Positions 29,611-39,420 of a stretch of DNA of 64,000 nt are shown here, in pieces. Position numbers and translations under genes: made by a program. This DNA comes from Vogesella oryzae (lineage in GTDB: Bacteria; Pseudomonadota; Gammaproteobacteria; Burkholderiales; Chromobacteriaceae): NCBI RefSeq assembly GCF_902829295.1, contig NZ_CADEPL010000001.1:26564-90563 (forward strand). The letters run 5' to 3'. The notes under the pieces are model-generated. The model was not told where the DNA came from and did not search any database. It worked only from the letters and a program-made list of their open reading frames with translations. Each line of letters opens with the position of its first letter. The first letter of the stretch is position 1.

Positions 29611-31377
29611 TCAGCACATGTTGCCGTAGTCACGGTTGTTCTCGAACGGAGCAATCTGCAGCTCGCGCATGTGCGGCGGCAAGTCCATCTGGTCCAGCCC
29701 CTTGCCGTTCTGGATCATCGGGAACACGTTCTCGGACTGATCGGTACGGAAGTCCAGGAACACCAGACGCTCTTTCAGTGCCGGACTGAAGGTTTCGCGC
29801 AACACCGGCTCGACGTCGGCCGGGTTTTCCACCTTGAAACCGACATGACCGTAGGCTTCGGCGATCTTCACGAAGTCCGGCAGCGCGTCCATATAGGACT
29901 CGGAGTAACGAGTGCCGTAGAAGAACTCCTGCCACTGGCGAACCATACCCAGATAGCGGTTGTTCAGCGCAATCACCTTCACCGGGGTGTGGTACTGCTT
30001 GGCCGTCGACAACTCCTGGATGTTCATCTGGATGGAGCCTTCGCCGGTAATACAGGCGACTTGCGCATCCGGATTGGCCAATTGTGCGCCGATGGCGGCC
30101 GGCAGACCGAAGCCCATGGTGCCGAGGCCGCCGGAGTTCAGCCACTGCTTCGGACGCTTGAACGGGTAGTATTGCGCCGCCCACATCTGGTGCTGGCCCA
30201 CGTCGGAGGTGATGATGGCATCGCCGCCGGTAATCTCGTACAGCTTCTGCACCACGTATTGCGGCTTGATCAGCTCGGTGGACGGGGTGTACAGCAGGCT
30301 GTTATAGCTGCGCCATTCCTCGATCTGCTTCCACCAGTTGTTCAGGTGCTGCTCGTTGGTTTTCAGACCGGTCTGCTTGAACAGGTCGATCATGTCGCGC
30401 AGCACGTGCTTTACGTCGCCGACGATGGGTACATCCACCTTCACGCGCTTGGCGATGGAAGACGGGTCCACGTCGATGTGCACGATCTTCTTCGGCTGCG
30501 ACAGGAAGTGCGACGGAATGCTGATCACACGATCGTCGAAGCGCGCGCCCACGGCGATCAGCACATCGCAGTACTGCATCGCCATATTGGCTTCGTAAGT
30601 ACCGTGCATGCCCAGCATGCCGAGGAACTGCTGATCCTGCCCCGGATAGGCGCCCAGACCCATCAGGGTGTTGGTACACGGCACGCCCAGCATTTTCACC
30701 AGCTCGGTGACTTCGGCCGCGGCATCGCCCTGCACCGCACCACCGCCGACATAGATGTACGGGCGCTTGGCTTCGGCCAGCAGGTTGACGGCTTTCTTGA
30801 TCTGGCCCGGATGGCCGCGGGTCACCGGCACGTAGGAGCGGATGCTCACGCTTTCCGGATAGTGGAATTCGGCCTTGGCCTGGGTCACATCCTTGGGCAC
30901 ATCCACCACCACCGGACCGGGGCGACCGGTCTTGGCGATGTAGAACGCCTTCTTGATGGTGGCGGCCAGCTCGTTGATGTCTTTCACCAGGAAGTTGTGC
31001 TTCACGCACGGGCGGGTGATCCCCACCATGTCCACTTCCTGGAACGCATCCAGACCGATGGCGGGTGTCGGCACCTGGCCGGAAATCACCACCATCGGAA
31101 TCGAATCCATGTAAGCCGTCGCAATGCCGGTTACCGCATTGGTTGCACCCGGACCGGAAGTGACCAGCGCCACGCCGACCTTGTCGCTGGAACGCGAGTA
31201 GGCATCAGCAGCATGTACCGCGGCCTGCTCGTGGCGGACCAGTACGTGCTTGAATTCCTGCTGCCGGAAAATTGCGTCATAAATTTCGAGTACCGCGCCG
31301 CCGGGGTAGCCGAAAACAAATTCGACTCCTTCTTCCTGCAGGCTGCGAACTACGATCTCCGCGCCCGATATCTGCAT
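29611..31377 (-). CDS. ilvB: Acetolactate synthase large (catalytic) subunit
   Basis: 588 residues, thiamine diphosphate enzyme: GYPGGAVLEIYDAI, catalytic Glu in VRHEQAAVHAADAY, central FAD/NAD-like domain (LMGLGAYPGQDQQFLGMLGM), and the ThDP motif with GEGSIQMNIQEL and NNRYLGMVRQWQEFFY. First common step of branched-chain amino acid synthesis. Paired with ilvH; could equally be labelled ilvI. Ribosome site GAGG lies 8 bases upstream. Confidence 0.96.
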   Translation of the reverse strand: MQISGAEIVVRSLQEEGVEFVFGYPGGAVLEIYDAIFRQQEFKHVLVRHEQAAVHAADAYSRSSDKVGVALVTSGPGATNAVTGIATAYMDSIPMVVISGQVPTPAIGLDAFQEVDMVGITRPCVKHNFLVKDINELAATIKKAFYIAKTGRPGPVVVDVPKDVTQAKAEFHYPESVSIRSYVPVTRGHPGQIKKAVNLLAEAKRPYIYVGGGAVQGDAAAEVTELVKMLGVPCTNTLMGLGAYPGQDQQFLGMLGMHGTYEANMAMQYCDVLIAVGARFDDRVISIPSHFLSQPKKIVHIDVDPSSIAKRVKVDVPIVGDVKHVLRDMIDLFKQTGLKTNEQHLNNWWKQIEEWRSYNSLLYTPSTELIKPQYVVQKLYEITGGDAIITSDVGQHQMWAAQYYPFKRPKQWLNSGGLGTMGFGLPAAIGAQLANPDAQVACITGEGSIQMNIQELSTAKQYHTPVKVIALNNRYLGMVRQWQEFFYGTRYSESYMDALPDFVKIAEAYGHVGFKVENPADVEPVLRETFSPALKERLVFLDFRTDQSENVFPMIQNGKGLDQMDLPPHMRELQIAPFENNRDYGNMC

Positions 31378-31421
31378 CTTTGCCTCTTTATATTCAGGTT
31401 ATTTTTGTCCCGTGATGAACG

Positions 31422-31478
31422 AACTTAGCTTAAGACCGAAAGGCCGGTCAAGCGCTTTTGTGCAGGTGCAAAAAAGCG
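31422..31478 (-). promoter_or_regulatory. Likely promoter of ilvBHC with an upstream hairpin dyad
   Basis: Minus-strand TTGACC (31451-31446) and TAAGTT (31427-31422) are spaced by 18 bases. Directly upstream of the -35 box lies a dyad CGCTTTTGTGCA (31453-31464) and TGCAAAAAAGCG (31467-31478) with one mismatch, a candidate regulator site. The predicted 5' leader is about 40 bases, too short for a classic attenuator. Confidence 0.45.
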
Positions 31479-31594
31479 GCAAAAACATGCAAAAACAGCC
31501 ACTTTTACAGGGGTAGGCGGCGTATGCCCGCTTTGGTAACATGCTGTGTTGGCTGCGCCTGCGGCCAACCTTTTCCGACGGTGATTCTCCCCTC

Positions 31595-32107
31595 ATGACA
31601 TCTGCTTCCGCCCCGGGTTTTGGCCGCCGTTTTGCCAGCCTGTTCTACGAACTGCTATTACTGGCCGCCATCGTGTTTACCACTGCCGCGGTGTTCACCC
31701 CCTTGCTGGCATGGAGCAATCATGCCGCGGTAGTGGAATGGCTCTATCGTCTGGGAATGGCCGGCGTGTTGTTCGGTTATTTCGGCTACTGCTGGGTAAA
31801 AAGCGGGCAGACGCCGGCGATGAAGACCTGGCGCCTCAAGCTGGTGCTGCGTGATGGCAGCCGGCTGGGCTGGCAGCATGCCGCGGTGCGCTTCTGCGCC
31901 GCGCTGCTGCTGTTTGTCGGCGTGCCGGTCATTTCCTTCCTCGCCTGGCAACGCGCCTCCGGCGATACCCGTGTGTCGATGTGGATCGCGATGTGCTGGT
32001 GGCTGCTGCCGCTGCTGTGGCCGCTGACCGACCCGGATCGCCAGTACCTGCACGACCGGCTGGCCGGCACCCGGCTGATTACCCTGGCCAAGGGCGAACG
32101 CGCCTGA
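31595..32107 (+). CDS. RDD-family membrane protein
   Basis: 170 residues. Begins GFGRRFASLFYELLLLAAI, followed by several membrane helices and the C-terminal DRQYLHDRLAGTRLI, where RR and HDRLAGT match the RDD family signature. Role is unknown, though some RDD proteins affect ion transport. The start at ATG 31595 fits the family; a TGCGGCCAAC copy lies upstream in the leader. Confidence 0.85.
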   Translation: MTSASAPGFGRRFASLFYELLLLAAIVFTTAAVFTPLLAWSNHAAVVEWLYRLGMAGVLFGYFGYCWVKSGQTPAMKTWRLKLVLRDGSRLGWQHAAVRFCAALLLFVGVPVISFLAWQRASGDTRVSMWIAMCWWLLPLLWPLTDPDRQYLHDRLAGTRLITLAKGERA

Positions 32108-32135
32108 TGCGGCCAACCCTGTCAGCCGCAGCATG

Positions 32136-32164
32136 AAAAAAGCCACCGGGACGGTGGCTTTTTT
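32136..32164. terminator. Bidirectional terminator
   Basis: Stem AAAAAAGCCACC/GGTGGCTTTTTT with loop GGGAC. It serves the RDD gene on the plus strand and the lytic transglycosylase gene on the minus strand, which converge here. Confidence 0.92.
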
Positions 32165-32173
32165 GTTTGCCGC

Positions 32174-32794
32174 TTACGGCACGGCGGCGACTTTGTCGCT
32201 GCCGGCAGGCAACCATTGCCAGTGCCGCTGCCAGGCACCCACCACCAGATTGGGATACTCCGCCTGCCCCAGGCTGCCGTTGTAGCGGCCCAGCGCGCGG
32301 AACAGGTTGCCGTTTTCCATATCGAGGTAGTGGCGCAGGATGGTGCAGCCGTAACGCAGATTGGTGGTGAGATCGAACAGGTTATGGTTGGCCGCACCGA
32401 TGTTACGCACCCAGAACGGCATCACCTGCATCAGCCCGCGCGCGCCCACCGGCGAGATCGCGTACTTGTTGAAGCCGCTTTCCACCTGGATCAGCCCCAG
32501 TACCAGCTGCGGGTCCAGCCCGGCACGGGTGGCCTCGTACTGCACAGCAGTCAGCAAGCGTTCACGCATCCACTGATCCGGCAGCCGCGACTGCAACCGG
32601 CGCGACATCTCCGCCAGCCACAACGGCCCTTCGCGCGGGTTGTCGAACACCAGCCGCGGCGCATTGATGTCGGACACGCTGCGCGACATCGCCGAGGCGA
32701 CGTTGGCCGCCAGCGCCTCTTCCCGCTGCGCACCGGCCCACGCTGGCGTTGCGGCCAACGTGGCAAGCAGCAGGAAAAGGCGCGGGGCGTTCAT
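32174..32794 (-). CDS. Periplasmic lytic transglycosylase, SLT family
   Basis: 206 residues with a signal peptide (MNAPRLFLLLATLAATPAWA, cut after about residue 20). The SLT domain has the catalytic Glu105 in LIQVESGFNKYAIS, then GARGLMQVMPFW and the tyrosine-containing RALGRYNGSLG. Cleaves peptidoglycan glycan strands. Stop to proS start is on the same strand with a 9-base gap, so it follows proS in one transcript. Confidence 0.92.
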   Translation of the reverse strand: MNAPRLFLLLATLAATPAWAGAQREEALAANVASAMSRSVSDINAPRLVFDNPREGPLWLAEMSRRLQSRLPDQWMRERLLTAVQYEATRAGLDPQLVLGLIQVESGFNKYAISPVGARGLMQVMPFWVRNIGAANHNLFDLTTNLRYGCTILRHYLDMENGNLFRALGRYNGSLGQAEYPNLVVGAWQRHWQWLPAGSDKVAAVP

Positions 32795-32803
32795 GACTGA
32801 GTT

Positions 32804-34513
32804 TTAGTCCAGTTTCGCCAGCAGATGGGACAGGATGTCGGCAGCCGCCACGGCGGTGGCTTCGCTGTCGCGACGGTGCTGGTATTCCACCTTGCCTTCT
32901 TTCAGGCCGCGGTCGCCGATGGTGACGCGATGCGGCGCACCGATCAGCTCCCAGTCGGCGAACATCGCGCCTGGGCGCTCGCCACGGTCGTCGATGATCA
33001 CGTCCACGCCCTTCGCCTGCAGCTCGCCGTACAGCTGGTCGGCGGCAGCCTTTACCGCCTCGGAACGGTCGTAACCCACCGGGCAGATCACCACGTTGAA
33101 CGGTGCGATGGCATCCGGCCAGATCATGCCTTTGTCGTCGAAGTTCTGCTCGATGGCGGCACCGAGGATACGGGTCACGCCGATACCGTAGCAGCCCATC
33201 TCGAAGTGTTTCGGCTTGCCGTCTTCGTCGAGGAAAGTAGCATCCATCGCCTTGGAGTACTTGGTACCCAGATAGAACACGTGACCTACCTCGATGCCGC
33301 GCTGGATCGCCAGCTCGCCCTTGCCGTCCGGCGAGGCATCGCCCACCACCACGTTGCGGATATCGGCCACTTCCGGCTCCACGCAGTCGCGCACGAAGTT
33401 GGCGCCGGTGTAGTGCTGGTCATCCTCGTTGGCACCGATCACGAAGTCGGCCATCTTGGCCACGGTACGGTCGGCGATGATGCGGCCGTTGAAGCCCACC
33501 GGACCCAGCGAGCCCGGATTGGCGCCGAAGGCGCGGTTGATCAGTGCCGGCGTGGCCATGGTCAGCGGCTTCTTGATGCCGGCGATCTTCTCGGCCTTCA
33601 CCTCGTTCAGCTCGTGATCGCCACGCACCAGCATCAACACGGCGGTACCTTCTTCCTCGCCTTCCACCACCAACGCCTTCACGGTGTCCTTGATGTCGAT
33701 GTTCAGGAAGGTCACCAGATCGGCAATGGTCTTCACCCCCGGGGTGTGCACCTTGGTCAGCGGCTGGCTGGCAGCCGGGCGCTCGCCGGCCGGTGCCACC
33801 GCTTCGGCCAACTCGATGTTGGCCGCATAGTCGGAAGTCGGGCAGTAGACGATGGCGTCTTCGCCGGTTTCGGCGATCACCTGGAATTCGTGCGAGCGGT
33901 CACCGCCGATGGCGCCGGTATCGGCCGCCACCGCGCGGTAAGTCAGGCCCAGGCGGTCGAAAATGCGGCAGTAGGCGGCGAACATATTGTCGTAGCTCTT
34001 GCCGGCATCCTCGGCACTGCGGTCGAAGGAGTAGGCATCCTTCATGGTGAACTCGCGGCCGCGCATCACGCCGAAGCGCGGACGGCGCTCGTCGCGGAAC
34101 TTGGTCTGGATCTGGTAGAAGTTCTTCGGCAGCGCGCGGTAGCTGCGCAGCTCGTTGCGGGCGATGTCGGTGATCACTTCTTCGGACGTCGGCTGGATCA
34201 CGAAATCGCGCTCGTGGCGATCCTTGAAGCGCAGCAGCTCGGCGCCCATGCCGTCGAAGCGGCCGGTTTCCTGCCACAACCCGGCCGGCTGCACCATCGG
34301 CATCACCAGCTCGATGGCGCCGGCGCGGTTCATTTCCTCGCGCACGATGTTTTCCACCTTGCGCAGCGAGCGCAGGCCCATCGGCATCCAGTTATAGACA
34401 CCGGCGGCAACTTTGCGGATGAAGCCGGCACGCAGCATCAGCTTCTGGCTGACGATGTCGGCATCGGCGGGGGCTTCCTTCAGGGTGGAAATGAAAAACT
34501 GCGAGGCGCGCAT
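32804..34513 (-). CDS. proS: Prolyl-tRNA synthetase
   Basis: 569 residues, bacterial type with the editing domain inserted in the middle (about 230-400, YbaK-like: [25 protein letters not shown]). Class II motifs: [40 protein letters not shown], and [17 protein letters not shown]. Charges tRNA-Pro. Full length. Confidence 0.97.
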   Translation of the reverse strand: MRASQFFISTLKEAPADADIVSQKLMLRAGFIRKVAAGVYNWMPMGLRSLRKVENIVREEMNRAGAIELVMPMVQPAGLWQETGRFDGMGAELLRFKDRHERDFVIQPTSEEVITDIARNELRSYRALPKNFYQIQTKFRDERRPRFGVMRGREFTMKDAYSFDRSAEDAGKSYDNMFAAYCRIFDRLGLTYRAVAADTGAIGGDRSHEFQVIAETGEDAIVYCPTSDYAANIELAEAVAPAGERPAASQPLTKVHTPGVKTIADLVTFLNIDIKDTVKALVVEGEEEGTAVLMLVRGDHELNEVKAEKIAGIKKPLTMATPALINRAFGANPGSLGPVGFNGRIIADRTVAKMADFVIGANEDDQHYTGANFVRDCVEPEVADIRNVVVGDASPDGKGELAIQRGIEVGHVFYLGTKYSKAMDATFLDEDGKPKHFEMGCYGIGVTRILGAAIEQNFDDKGMIWPDAIAPFNVVICPVGYDRSEAVKAAADQLYGELQAKGVDVIIDDRGERPGAMFADWELIGAPHRVTIGDRGLKEGKVEYQHRRDSEATAVAAADILSHLLAKLD

Positions 34514-34599
34514 GGCTGGTCCTTGAAATTTCTGCGAAACAGCCGCGATTGTAGCGGTTTGCCATGCCTGCGCGAAAGCATGGCACCCATACCGTGCTG

Positions 34600-35205
34600 T
34601 CAGCCGGGTCGCGGCATGTCGAAACGCTCGCGGGTGGCGCTGTAACCATCGCCGCCCAGCTTGCCAATGGCATCGAGCAGCTGGCTGTCCACCATACCAT
34701 CGCGCAGCACCGCATCATCGACGCTAATGCCCAGCACATCCAGCAGCATCAAGGTGCCGCCCAGCGGCCCGCTGCCGATCTGCTGTATCTCGCGCAAGCG
34801 GCATTCGATGCGCGCCGGCGCGAGCGCCACCCCCGGAGCGGCCACCAGCCGGCTGGCGCAGGGGGCGATGCCGGCCGCGGCAAACTCGCTCTCGCCGTAG
34901 GGCAGAGCTGCGCAGCTGGCATTCATCGCAGCGGCCAGACCGTGGCTGACGATATTCACCACGCACTCGCCCGTGGCGCGCAGGTTGCGCAGCGTATCCT
35001 TGTCGTGGCCGTTACGCGGATTGACCTGACTCACCAGCAGCACCGGCGGCGCCAGGCTGGCGACGGTAAAAAAGGAATACGGCGCAAGGTTGGCCGCACC
35101 GTCCGGCCCGACGGTACTGATCCAGGCAATCGGCCGCGGCAGGACCAGCGAGGTCAGCAGCCGGTACAGCTGCTGGCTATCGAGTTGTTGACGGGTGAAA
35201 TCCAT
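34600..35205 (-). CDS. Flavin reductase-like FMN-binding protein
   Basis: 201 residues, split-barrel flavin-binding fold: [57 protein letters not shown]. This matches the flavin-reductase-like domain family of conserved oxidoreductases. Substrate unknown. The start at ATG 35205 is the natural beginning; longer reading upstream is not supported. Confidence 0.85.
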   Translation of the reverse strand: MDFTRQQLDSQQLYRLLTSLVLPRPIAWISTVGPDGAANLAPYSFFTVASLAPPVLLVSQVNPRNGHDKDTLRNLRATGECVVNIVSHGLAAAMNASCAALPYGESEFAAAGIAPCASRLVAAPGVALAPARIECRLREIQQIGSGPLGGTLMLLDVLGISVDDAVLRDGMVDSQLLDAIGKLGGDGYSATRERFDMPRPG

Positions 35206-35222
35206 GACAAGCGTGTCCTGAT

Positions 35223-35286
35223 GATCCGGCGTATCCCGGCGTCGCCACCTTGCCGGTCGTGCGCCGAGCCGGCAAGCCCCCGGATC
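35223..35286. repeat. Nested inverted repeat between the binding protein and flavin reductase genes
   Basis: Outer arms GATCCGG (35223-35229) and CCGGATC (35280-35286), inner arms CTTGCCGG (35249-35256) and CCGGCAAG (35269-35276). All four are perfect. The outer right arm overlaps the stop codon of the upstream gene, so the structure forms at the 3' end of that mRNA. No T run. Confidence 0.75.
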
Positions 35287-35977
35287 AAGAAGGCGCTTGA
35301 TAGCAGTCGTGCATCGCCTGTTGCAGGCGGCTGGCGAAATCCGGCCCCTGCTGCTGCAGGAATCTGAGCGACAGATACAAGCCCAGCGGCTTGTCCTGCG
35401 CCAGCACCGAGCGCACCTGCTGCTGCACGCCGCGCGCGGCAATCAGCTCGTCCATTGCCAGGTTGGCCGCCAGCACCGCATCGGCACGACCGGCCAGCAG
35501 CACATCCAGCATCTGGTCGTGGCCGGGCGGACTGACACTGATCTGGTAACCATGATCTTGCAACCACTGATGCATATTGGAGCCGGCATAGGCACCGACA
35601 CGGGCCCGCTGCACAAAGTCGGCGGCGTGCGGGTTAAACGGGCTGTCAATCCGCAGATACCAGCGCCACTGTTGCGGCGCGGCCGGCCCGAACCACTGCG
35701 CCAGGCTGTCGCGCTGCGCATTGCGCGAGGCCGGGAAATAGCCGTCGGCGGCGCCGGTTTCCACCAGCCGCTGCGCACGCGACCAGGAAATGAAGCGGAT
35801 ACTGGCCTGTTGTCCGCTACGCAACATGGCGCAACGCACCGCCTGCAGCGCGATGCCTTGCTGTTGACCATCCGCGCTCTGCATGGCGTAAGGTAGCTGC
35901 TGCTGGGTAAGCAGCAGCGCAGCCATGCTGTGGCCAGACAGCAGTAACAGCAAGCAAATGAAAACGCGCAGCGCCAC
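35285..35977 (-). CDS. Periplasmic solute-binding protein, family 3-like
   Basis: 230 residues from a GTG start preceded by a G-rich ribosome site 6 bases away; a TTG 54 bases further up is less likely. Signal peptide ALRVFICLLLLLSGHSMA. Then a two-lobed amino-acid-binding-like fold (LPYAMQSADGQQQGIALQAV, FISWSRAQRLVETGAADGYF, YAGSNMHQWLQDHG, LLAGRADAVLAANLAM). No transporter genes accompany it, as for many orphan transporter-type sensor domains in this group. Ligand unknown. Confidence 0.75.
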   Translation of the reverse strand: MALRVFICLLLLLSGHSMAALLLTQQQLPYAMQSADGQQQGIALQAVRCAMLRSGQQASIRFISWSRAQRLVETGAADGYFPASRNAQRDSLAQWFGPAAPQQWRWYLRIDSPFNPHAADFVQRARVGAYAGSNMHQWLQDHGYQISVSPPGHDQMLDVLLAGRADAVLAANLAMDELIAARGVQQQVRSVLAQDKPLGLYLSLRFLQQQGPDFASRLQQAMHDCYQAPS

Positions 35978-36273
35978 CAACGACCCCCTGTAAGCAGACA
36001 GGCCGACAGCATACTCAAAACAGCTAAACAATGAACAATGTTTTATTGAAAAATATCAAAAAAGATCACAAAAACTGCAAGACAACCGCCACGCCGACAG
36101 GCGTGCCGTCATCTGTGGCAAACCATCTACTCCAATTGCATAAAACACCCTGATGCGGAAGGGCAGCGTGGCTGTTTCCCCGGTACAGGAGTACCCTGCG
36201 CGCTCACCTGTGGTCGTTTTGCAATGCAACATCGGCTTGCCGACCGACTCCCGACACCAAAAATACAAACATC

Positions 36274-38142
36274 ATGCAGGCACACAACAAGCAAGCACTG
36301 GCCGGAATCACCCTGGCGGCCATGGGCGTGGTTTATGGCGACATCGGCACCAGCCCGCTCTACACCCTTAAAGAATGTTTCAGCCCCCACCTCGGTCTCG
36401 CCGTCAACGAGGCCAACGTACTGGGCATCCTGTCGCTGATCGTCTGGGGATTGATCCTGGTGGTCTCCCTCAAATACCTCAGCCTGGTGCTGCGCGCCGA
36501 CAACCGCGGCGAAGGCGGCATCCTGACGCTGATGGCACTGGCGCGCCGCTATGTCATCGGCCCCAAGGCCTGGCTGCTGGGCCTGCTGGGGCTGATGGGC
36601 GGCGGCTTCTTCTATGGCGAGGTGGTGATTACCCCGGCCATCTCGGTACTGTCGGCAGTGGAAGGCCTGGAAGTGATCACCCCGGCATTCAAACCCTATG
36701 TACTGCCGATCGCCATCGCGGTGCTGGCCGGACTGTTCCTGATCCAGAAACATGGCACCGCCAGCGTCGGCAAGCTGTTCGGGCCGGTGATGATGCTGTG
36801 GTTCGCCTCGCTGGCGGCACTGGGCCTGCACGGCGTGGTGCATAACCCGGCGGTACTGGCCGCGCTCAACCCGCTGTGGGGCATCGACTTCATGCTGGAA
36901 CACCGTGCCGTCGGTTTCCTGGCGCTGGGCTCGGTGGTGCTGGCGCTGACCGGCGCCGAGGCGCTGTACGCCGACATGGGCCACTTCGGCGCCAGGCCGA
37001 TCCGCCTGGCCTGGTTCCTGTTCGTGCTGCCGGCACTACTGCTGAACTACTTTGGCCAGGGCGCGGAAATCCTTTCCAACGTCGAAGCGCGCGCCAACCC
37101 GTTCTTCCACCTGGCGCCGGACTGGGCGCTGCTGCCGCTGGTGGTGCTGTCCACCTTCGCCACCGTGATCGCCTCGCAGGCGGTGATTTCCGGCGTCTTC
37201 TCGCTCACCCGCCAGGCGGTGCAGCTGGGTTTCCTGCCGCGCATGGAGATCACCCACACCTCCGACCACGAGATCGGCCAGATCTACATCCCGCTGATCA
37301 ACTGGGGCCTGCTGGTCGCGGTCATCGCGGTGGTGGTGATGTTCCAGAGCTCCAGCGCGCTGGCCGGCGCCTATGGCATCGCGGTGACCGGCACCATGGT
37401 GATCACCTCCATCCTGGTGTGCTCGGTAGCGCTGCGCGGCTGGCACTGGCCAGCCATGCTGGTGGCCCCGCTGCTGGTGGCACTGCTGATCATCGACGTA
37501 CCGCTGTTTGCGGCCAACGTGGTGAAAATCCTGGCCGGCGGCTGGTTGCCGCTGACCATCGGCGTGGCGGCCTTCATCATGATGAGCACCTGGAAACAGG
37601 GCCGCAAACTGCTGATGCAGCGCCTGAACGAGATGGCCATTCCGCTGGAAGGCTTCATCGAGAACATGGAAACCTACTCGCCGGATCGGGTACAGGGCAC
37701 CGCGGTGTTCCTCACCAGCACCACCAACGGCGTGCCGCATGCACTGCTGCACAACCTCAAGCACAACAAGGTGCTGCACGAGCGCGTGGTGCTGATGACC
37801 ATCCGCAGCGAGGAAGTACCGTACGTCGAGCAGGCGCAACGCATCCAGATCGAGCGGCTGTCCAACAGCTTCTGGCGCGTGCTGGCCGCCTACGGCTTCA
37901 AGGAAACGCCGAACGTGCAGGAGATTCTCGACCTGTGCGAACAGCAGCAGCTGAGCTTCGAGCTGATGGACACTTCGTTCTTCCTGTCGCGTGAAACGCT
38001 GATCCAGACCGACCGCGAAGGGCTGGCACCGTGGCGCGAGAAGCTGTTCGTGTGGATGAGCCGCAACGCCTTGCGCGCCACCGACTTCTTCCAGATTCCA
38101 TCCAACCGCGTGGTGGAAATGGGCGCCCAGGTCGAGCTGTAG
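36274..38142 (+). CDS. kup: Low-affinity potassium uptake protein Kup
   Basis: 622 residues, twelve helices plus a cytoplasmic C-terminal domain. Family motifs: [19 protein letters not shown] at the N-terminus, [24 protein letters not shown], and [13 protein letters not shown]. Proton-coupled K+ symporter of the inner membrane. The ribosome site is weak. Upstream (36032-36273) there is a small hairpin, GGTAC-AGGA-GTACC, and no further gene. Confidence 0.95.
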   Translation: MQAHNKQALAGITLAAMGVVYGDIGTSPLYTLKECFSPHLGLAVNEANVLGILSLIVWGLILVVSLKYLSLVLRADNRGEGGILTLMALARRYVIGPKAWLLGLLGLMGGGFFYGEVVITPAISVLSAVEGLEVITPAFKPYVLPIAIAVLAGLFLIQKHGTASVGKLFGPVMMLWFASLAALGLHGVVHNPAVLAALNPLWGIDFMLEHRAVGFLALGSVVLALTGAEALYADMGHFGARPIRLAWFLFVLPALLLNYFGQGAEILSNVEARANPFFHLAPDWALLPLVVLSTFATVIASQAVISGVFSLTRQAVQLGFLPRMEITHTSDHEIGQIYIPLINWGLLVAVIAVVVMFQSSSALAGAYGIAVTGTMVITSILVCSVALRGWHWPAMLVAPLLVALLIIDVPLFAANVVKILAGGWLPLTIGVAAFIMMSTWKQGRKLLMQRLNEMAIPLEGFIENMETYSPDRVQGTAVFLTSTTNGVPHALLHNLKHNKVLHERVVLMTIRSEEVPYVEQAQRIQIERLSNSFWRVLAAYGFKETPNVQEILDLCEQQQLSFELMDTSFFLSRETLIQTDREGLAPWREKLFVWMSRNALRATDFFQIPSNRVVEMGAQVEL

Positions 38143-38180
38143 CCGTCGGCACTGGCGACCAACGTTGGCCGCCACAACAC

Positions 38181-38210
38181 ACAAGGGCAAGCCATGCGGC
38201 TTGCCCTTGT
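38181..38210. terminator. Bidirectional terminator after kup and the AmpD fusion
   Basis: Perfect 12-bp stem ACAAGGGCAAGC/GCTTGCCCTTGT with a 6-base loop between two converging genes. The flanking T content is modest. A copy of the GTTGGCCGC word lies just upstream at 38164. Confidence 0.7.
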
Positions 38211-38239
38211 CGTTTCCGCACCGGTCACTGCCCGCGGCG

Positions 38240-39271
38240 TCAATTCTCCGGCAGCGTGCGCCCCAGCGCCGCCGACAGCCGCGCCCAGTCGAAGTACGGC
38301 CCGGGGTCGGTCTTGCGTCCCGGGGCGATGTGCTCGTGGCCGGTAATCGCCTGCACCCCGCAGTCGTGCTGCAGCAACTGCGCCAGCGCCGTCAGCGTGC
38401 GGTACTGCGCATGCGTAAACGGCTCGAAATCGCAGCCTTCCAGCTCCACCCCCAGCGCGAAATCGTTGCAGCGCTCGCGACCGCGCCACTGCGACACGCC
38501 GGCATGCCAGGCGCGGCGGGTGGTCGGCACGAACTGCAGCAGGCGGCCATCGCGGCGGATAAAGAAATGGCTGGACACCCGCAGCCCGGCAATGCCGGCG
38601 TAGTACGGGTGCTCGTCCGGGTCCAGCGTGTTGCTGAACAGCTGCTGCACGCCGTCGCCACCGTACTGGTACGGCGGCAGGCTGATGTTGTGTACCACCA
38701 GCAGCGGCGTCGCCGCCGGCGGCGCGTACTCGTCGCAATTGGGCGACGGCAGCCACTCCGCCTCGTTCACCCAGCCGGAGTCATCCAGCGTCAGTTGCAG
38801 CGGGCTGTCATCGCGCTGCCAGCGCAGTCGCGTCAGCAGCAGGCCGTCCGGCGCGGCCAGCTCGCACTCACGGCGGAATCCGGCCTTGCGGTAACAGCGC
38901 AGCGCGGCATAGTTGCCGCTGGCGCTCATCACCGTCGCCGCGCGTTCGCCGGCCAGCAGTGCGGTCAGCAAGCGGCCGGCCCAGCCTTCGCCCAGCCGCG
39001 CCGGCGCCACCAGCGTGCGCACGATGTCCACCGTGCCGTCCTCGCTGCGCGCGGCCACCAGCAAGCCGCACAGCGTGCCGGCCTCGTCGTAGGCGGCCAG
39101 CACCGTGCGCGTGTCGCCGGCGATGGCGGCCGCGTCCGGCCACAGCCGCGGCAGCGGATAGCCATCCAGCCACGCCACTTCCAGCGCATGGGCGGCATCG
39201 TGCAGCGCCAGCGCGGCGGCAAGGTTGGCCGCATCGCGCGGCAGCGGGCACACCTTAAAAGGAACGGTCAT
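38240..39271 (-). CDS. GNAT acetyltransferase-AmpD amidase fusion
   Basis: 343 residues in two parts. Residues 1-150 resemble a GNAT acetyltransferase (LAAYDEAGTLCGLLVAAR, IVRTLVAPARLGEGWAGRLL, ALRCYRKAGFRRECEL). Residues 170-343 are a complete AmpD, the cytoplasmic zinc amidase that removes the peptide from 1,6-anhydro-muropeptides: zinc ligands H194 (VVHNISLPP), H312 (ITGHEHIAPGRKTDPGPYFD) and D322. AmpD alone is about 180 residues. No stop or frameshift separates the parts. The AmpD role in cell wall recycling and ampC control is by homology; the acetyl acceptor is unknown. Confidence 0.88.
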   Translation of the reverse strand: MTVPFKVCPLPRDAANLAAALALHDAAHALEVAWLDGYPLPRLWPDAAAIAGDTRTVLAAYDEAGTLCGLLVAARSEDGTVDIVRTLVAPARLGEGWAGRLLTALLAGERAATVMSASGNYAALRCYRKAGFRRECELAAPDGLLLTRLRWQRDDSPLQLTLDDSGWVNEAEWLPSPNCDEYAPPAATPLLVVHNISLPPYQYGGDGVQQLFSNTLDPDEHPYYAGIAGLRVSSHFFIRRDGRLLQFVPTTRRAWHAGVSQWRGRERCNDFALGVELEGCDFEPFTHAQYRTLTALAQLLQHDCGVQAITGHEHIAPGRKTDPGPYFDWARLSAALGRTLPEN

Positions 39272-39420
39272 TACGGCATTCCGTCATGCGGGAAAACGCG
39301 CACTTTACCGCAAGCGGCCGGCAGGCGGCAGAGGCGTGTCTGCCTGAAAATTGAGCAGCATCATAGGCAGCGGCCGCCGGCGGCGCGATACTGCGGCCAA
39401 CCTTTCTGCCGGAGACTGTC

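Noticed and set aside
31378-31594. A leader-peptide attenuator before ilvBHC
   Set aside because: No short frame rich in Leu, Val and Ile codons and no terminator follows the predicted promoter.
36032-36273. A riboswitch before kup (ydaO/c-di-AMP type)
   Set aside because: I could not fit the conserved ydaO blocks; only a small GGTAC-AGGA-GTACC hairpin is visible, and this class is not expected in betaproteobacteria.
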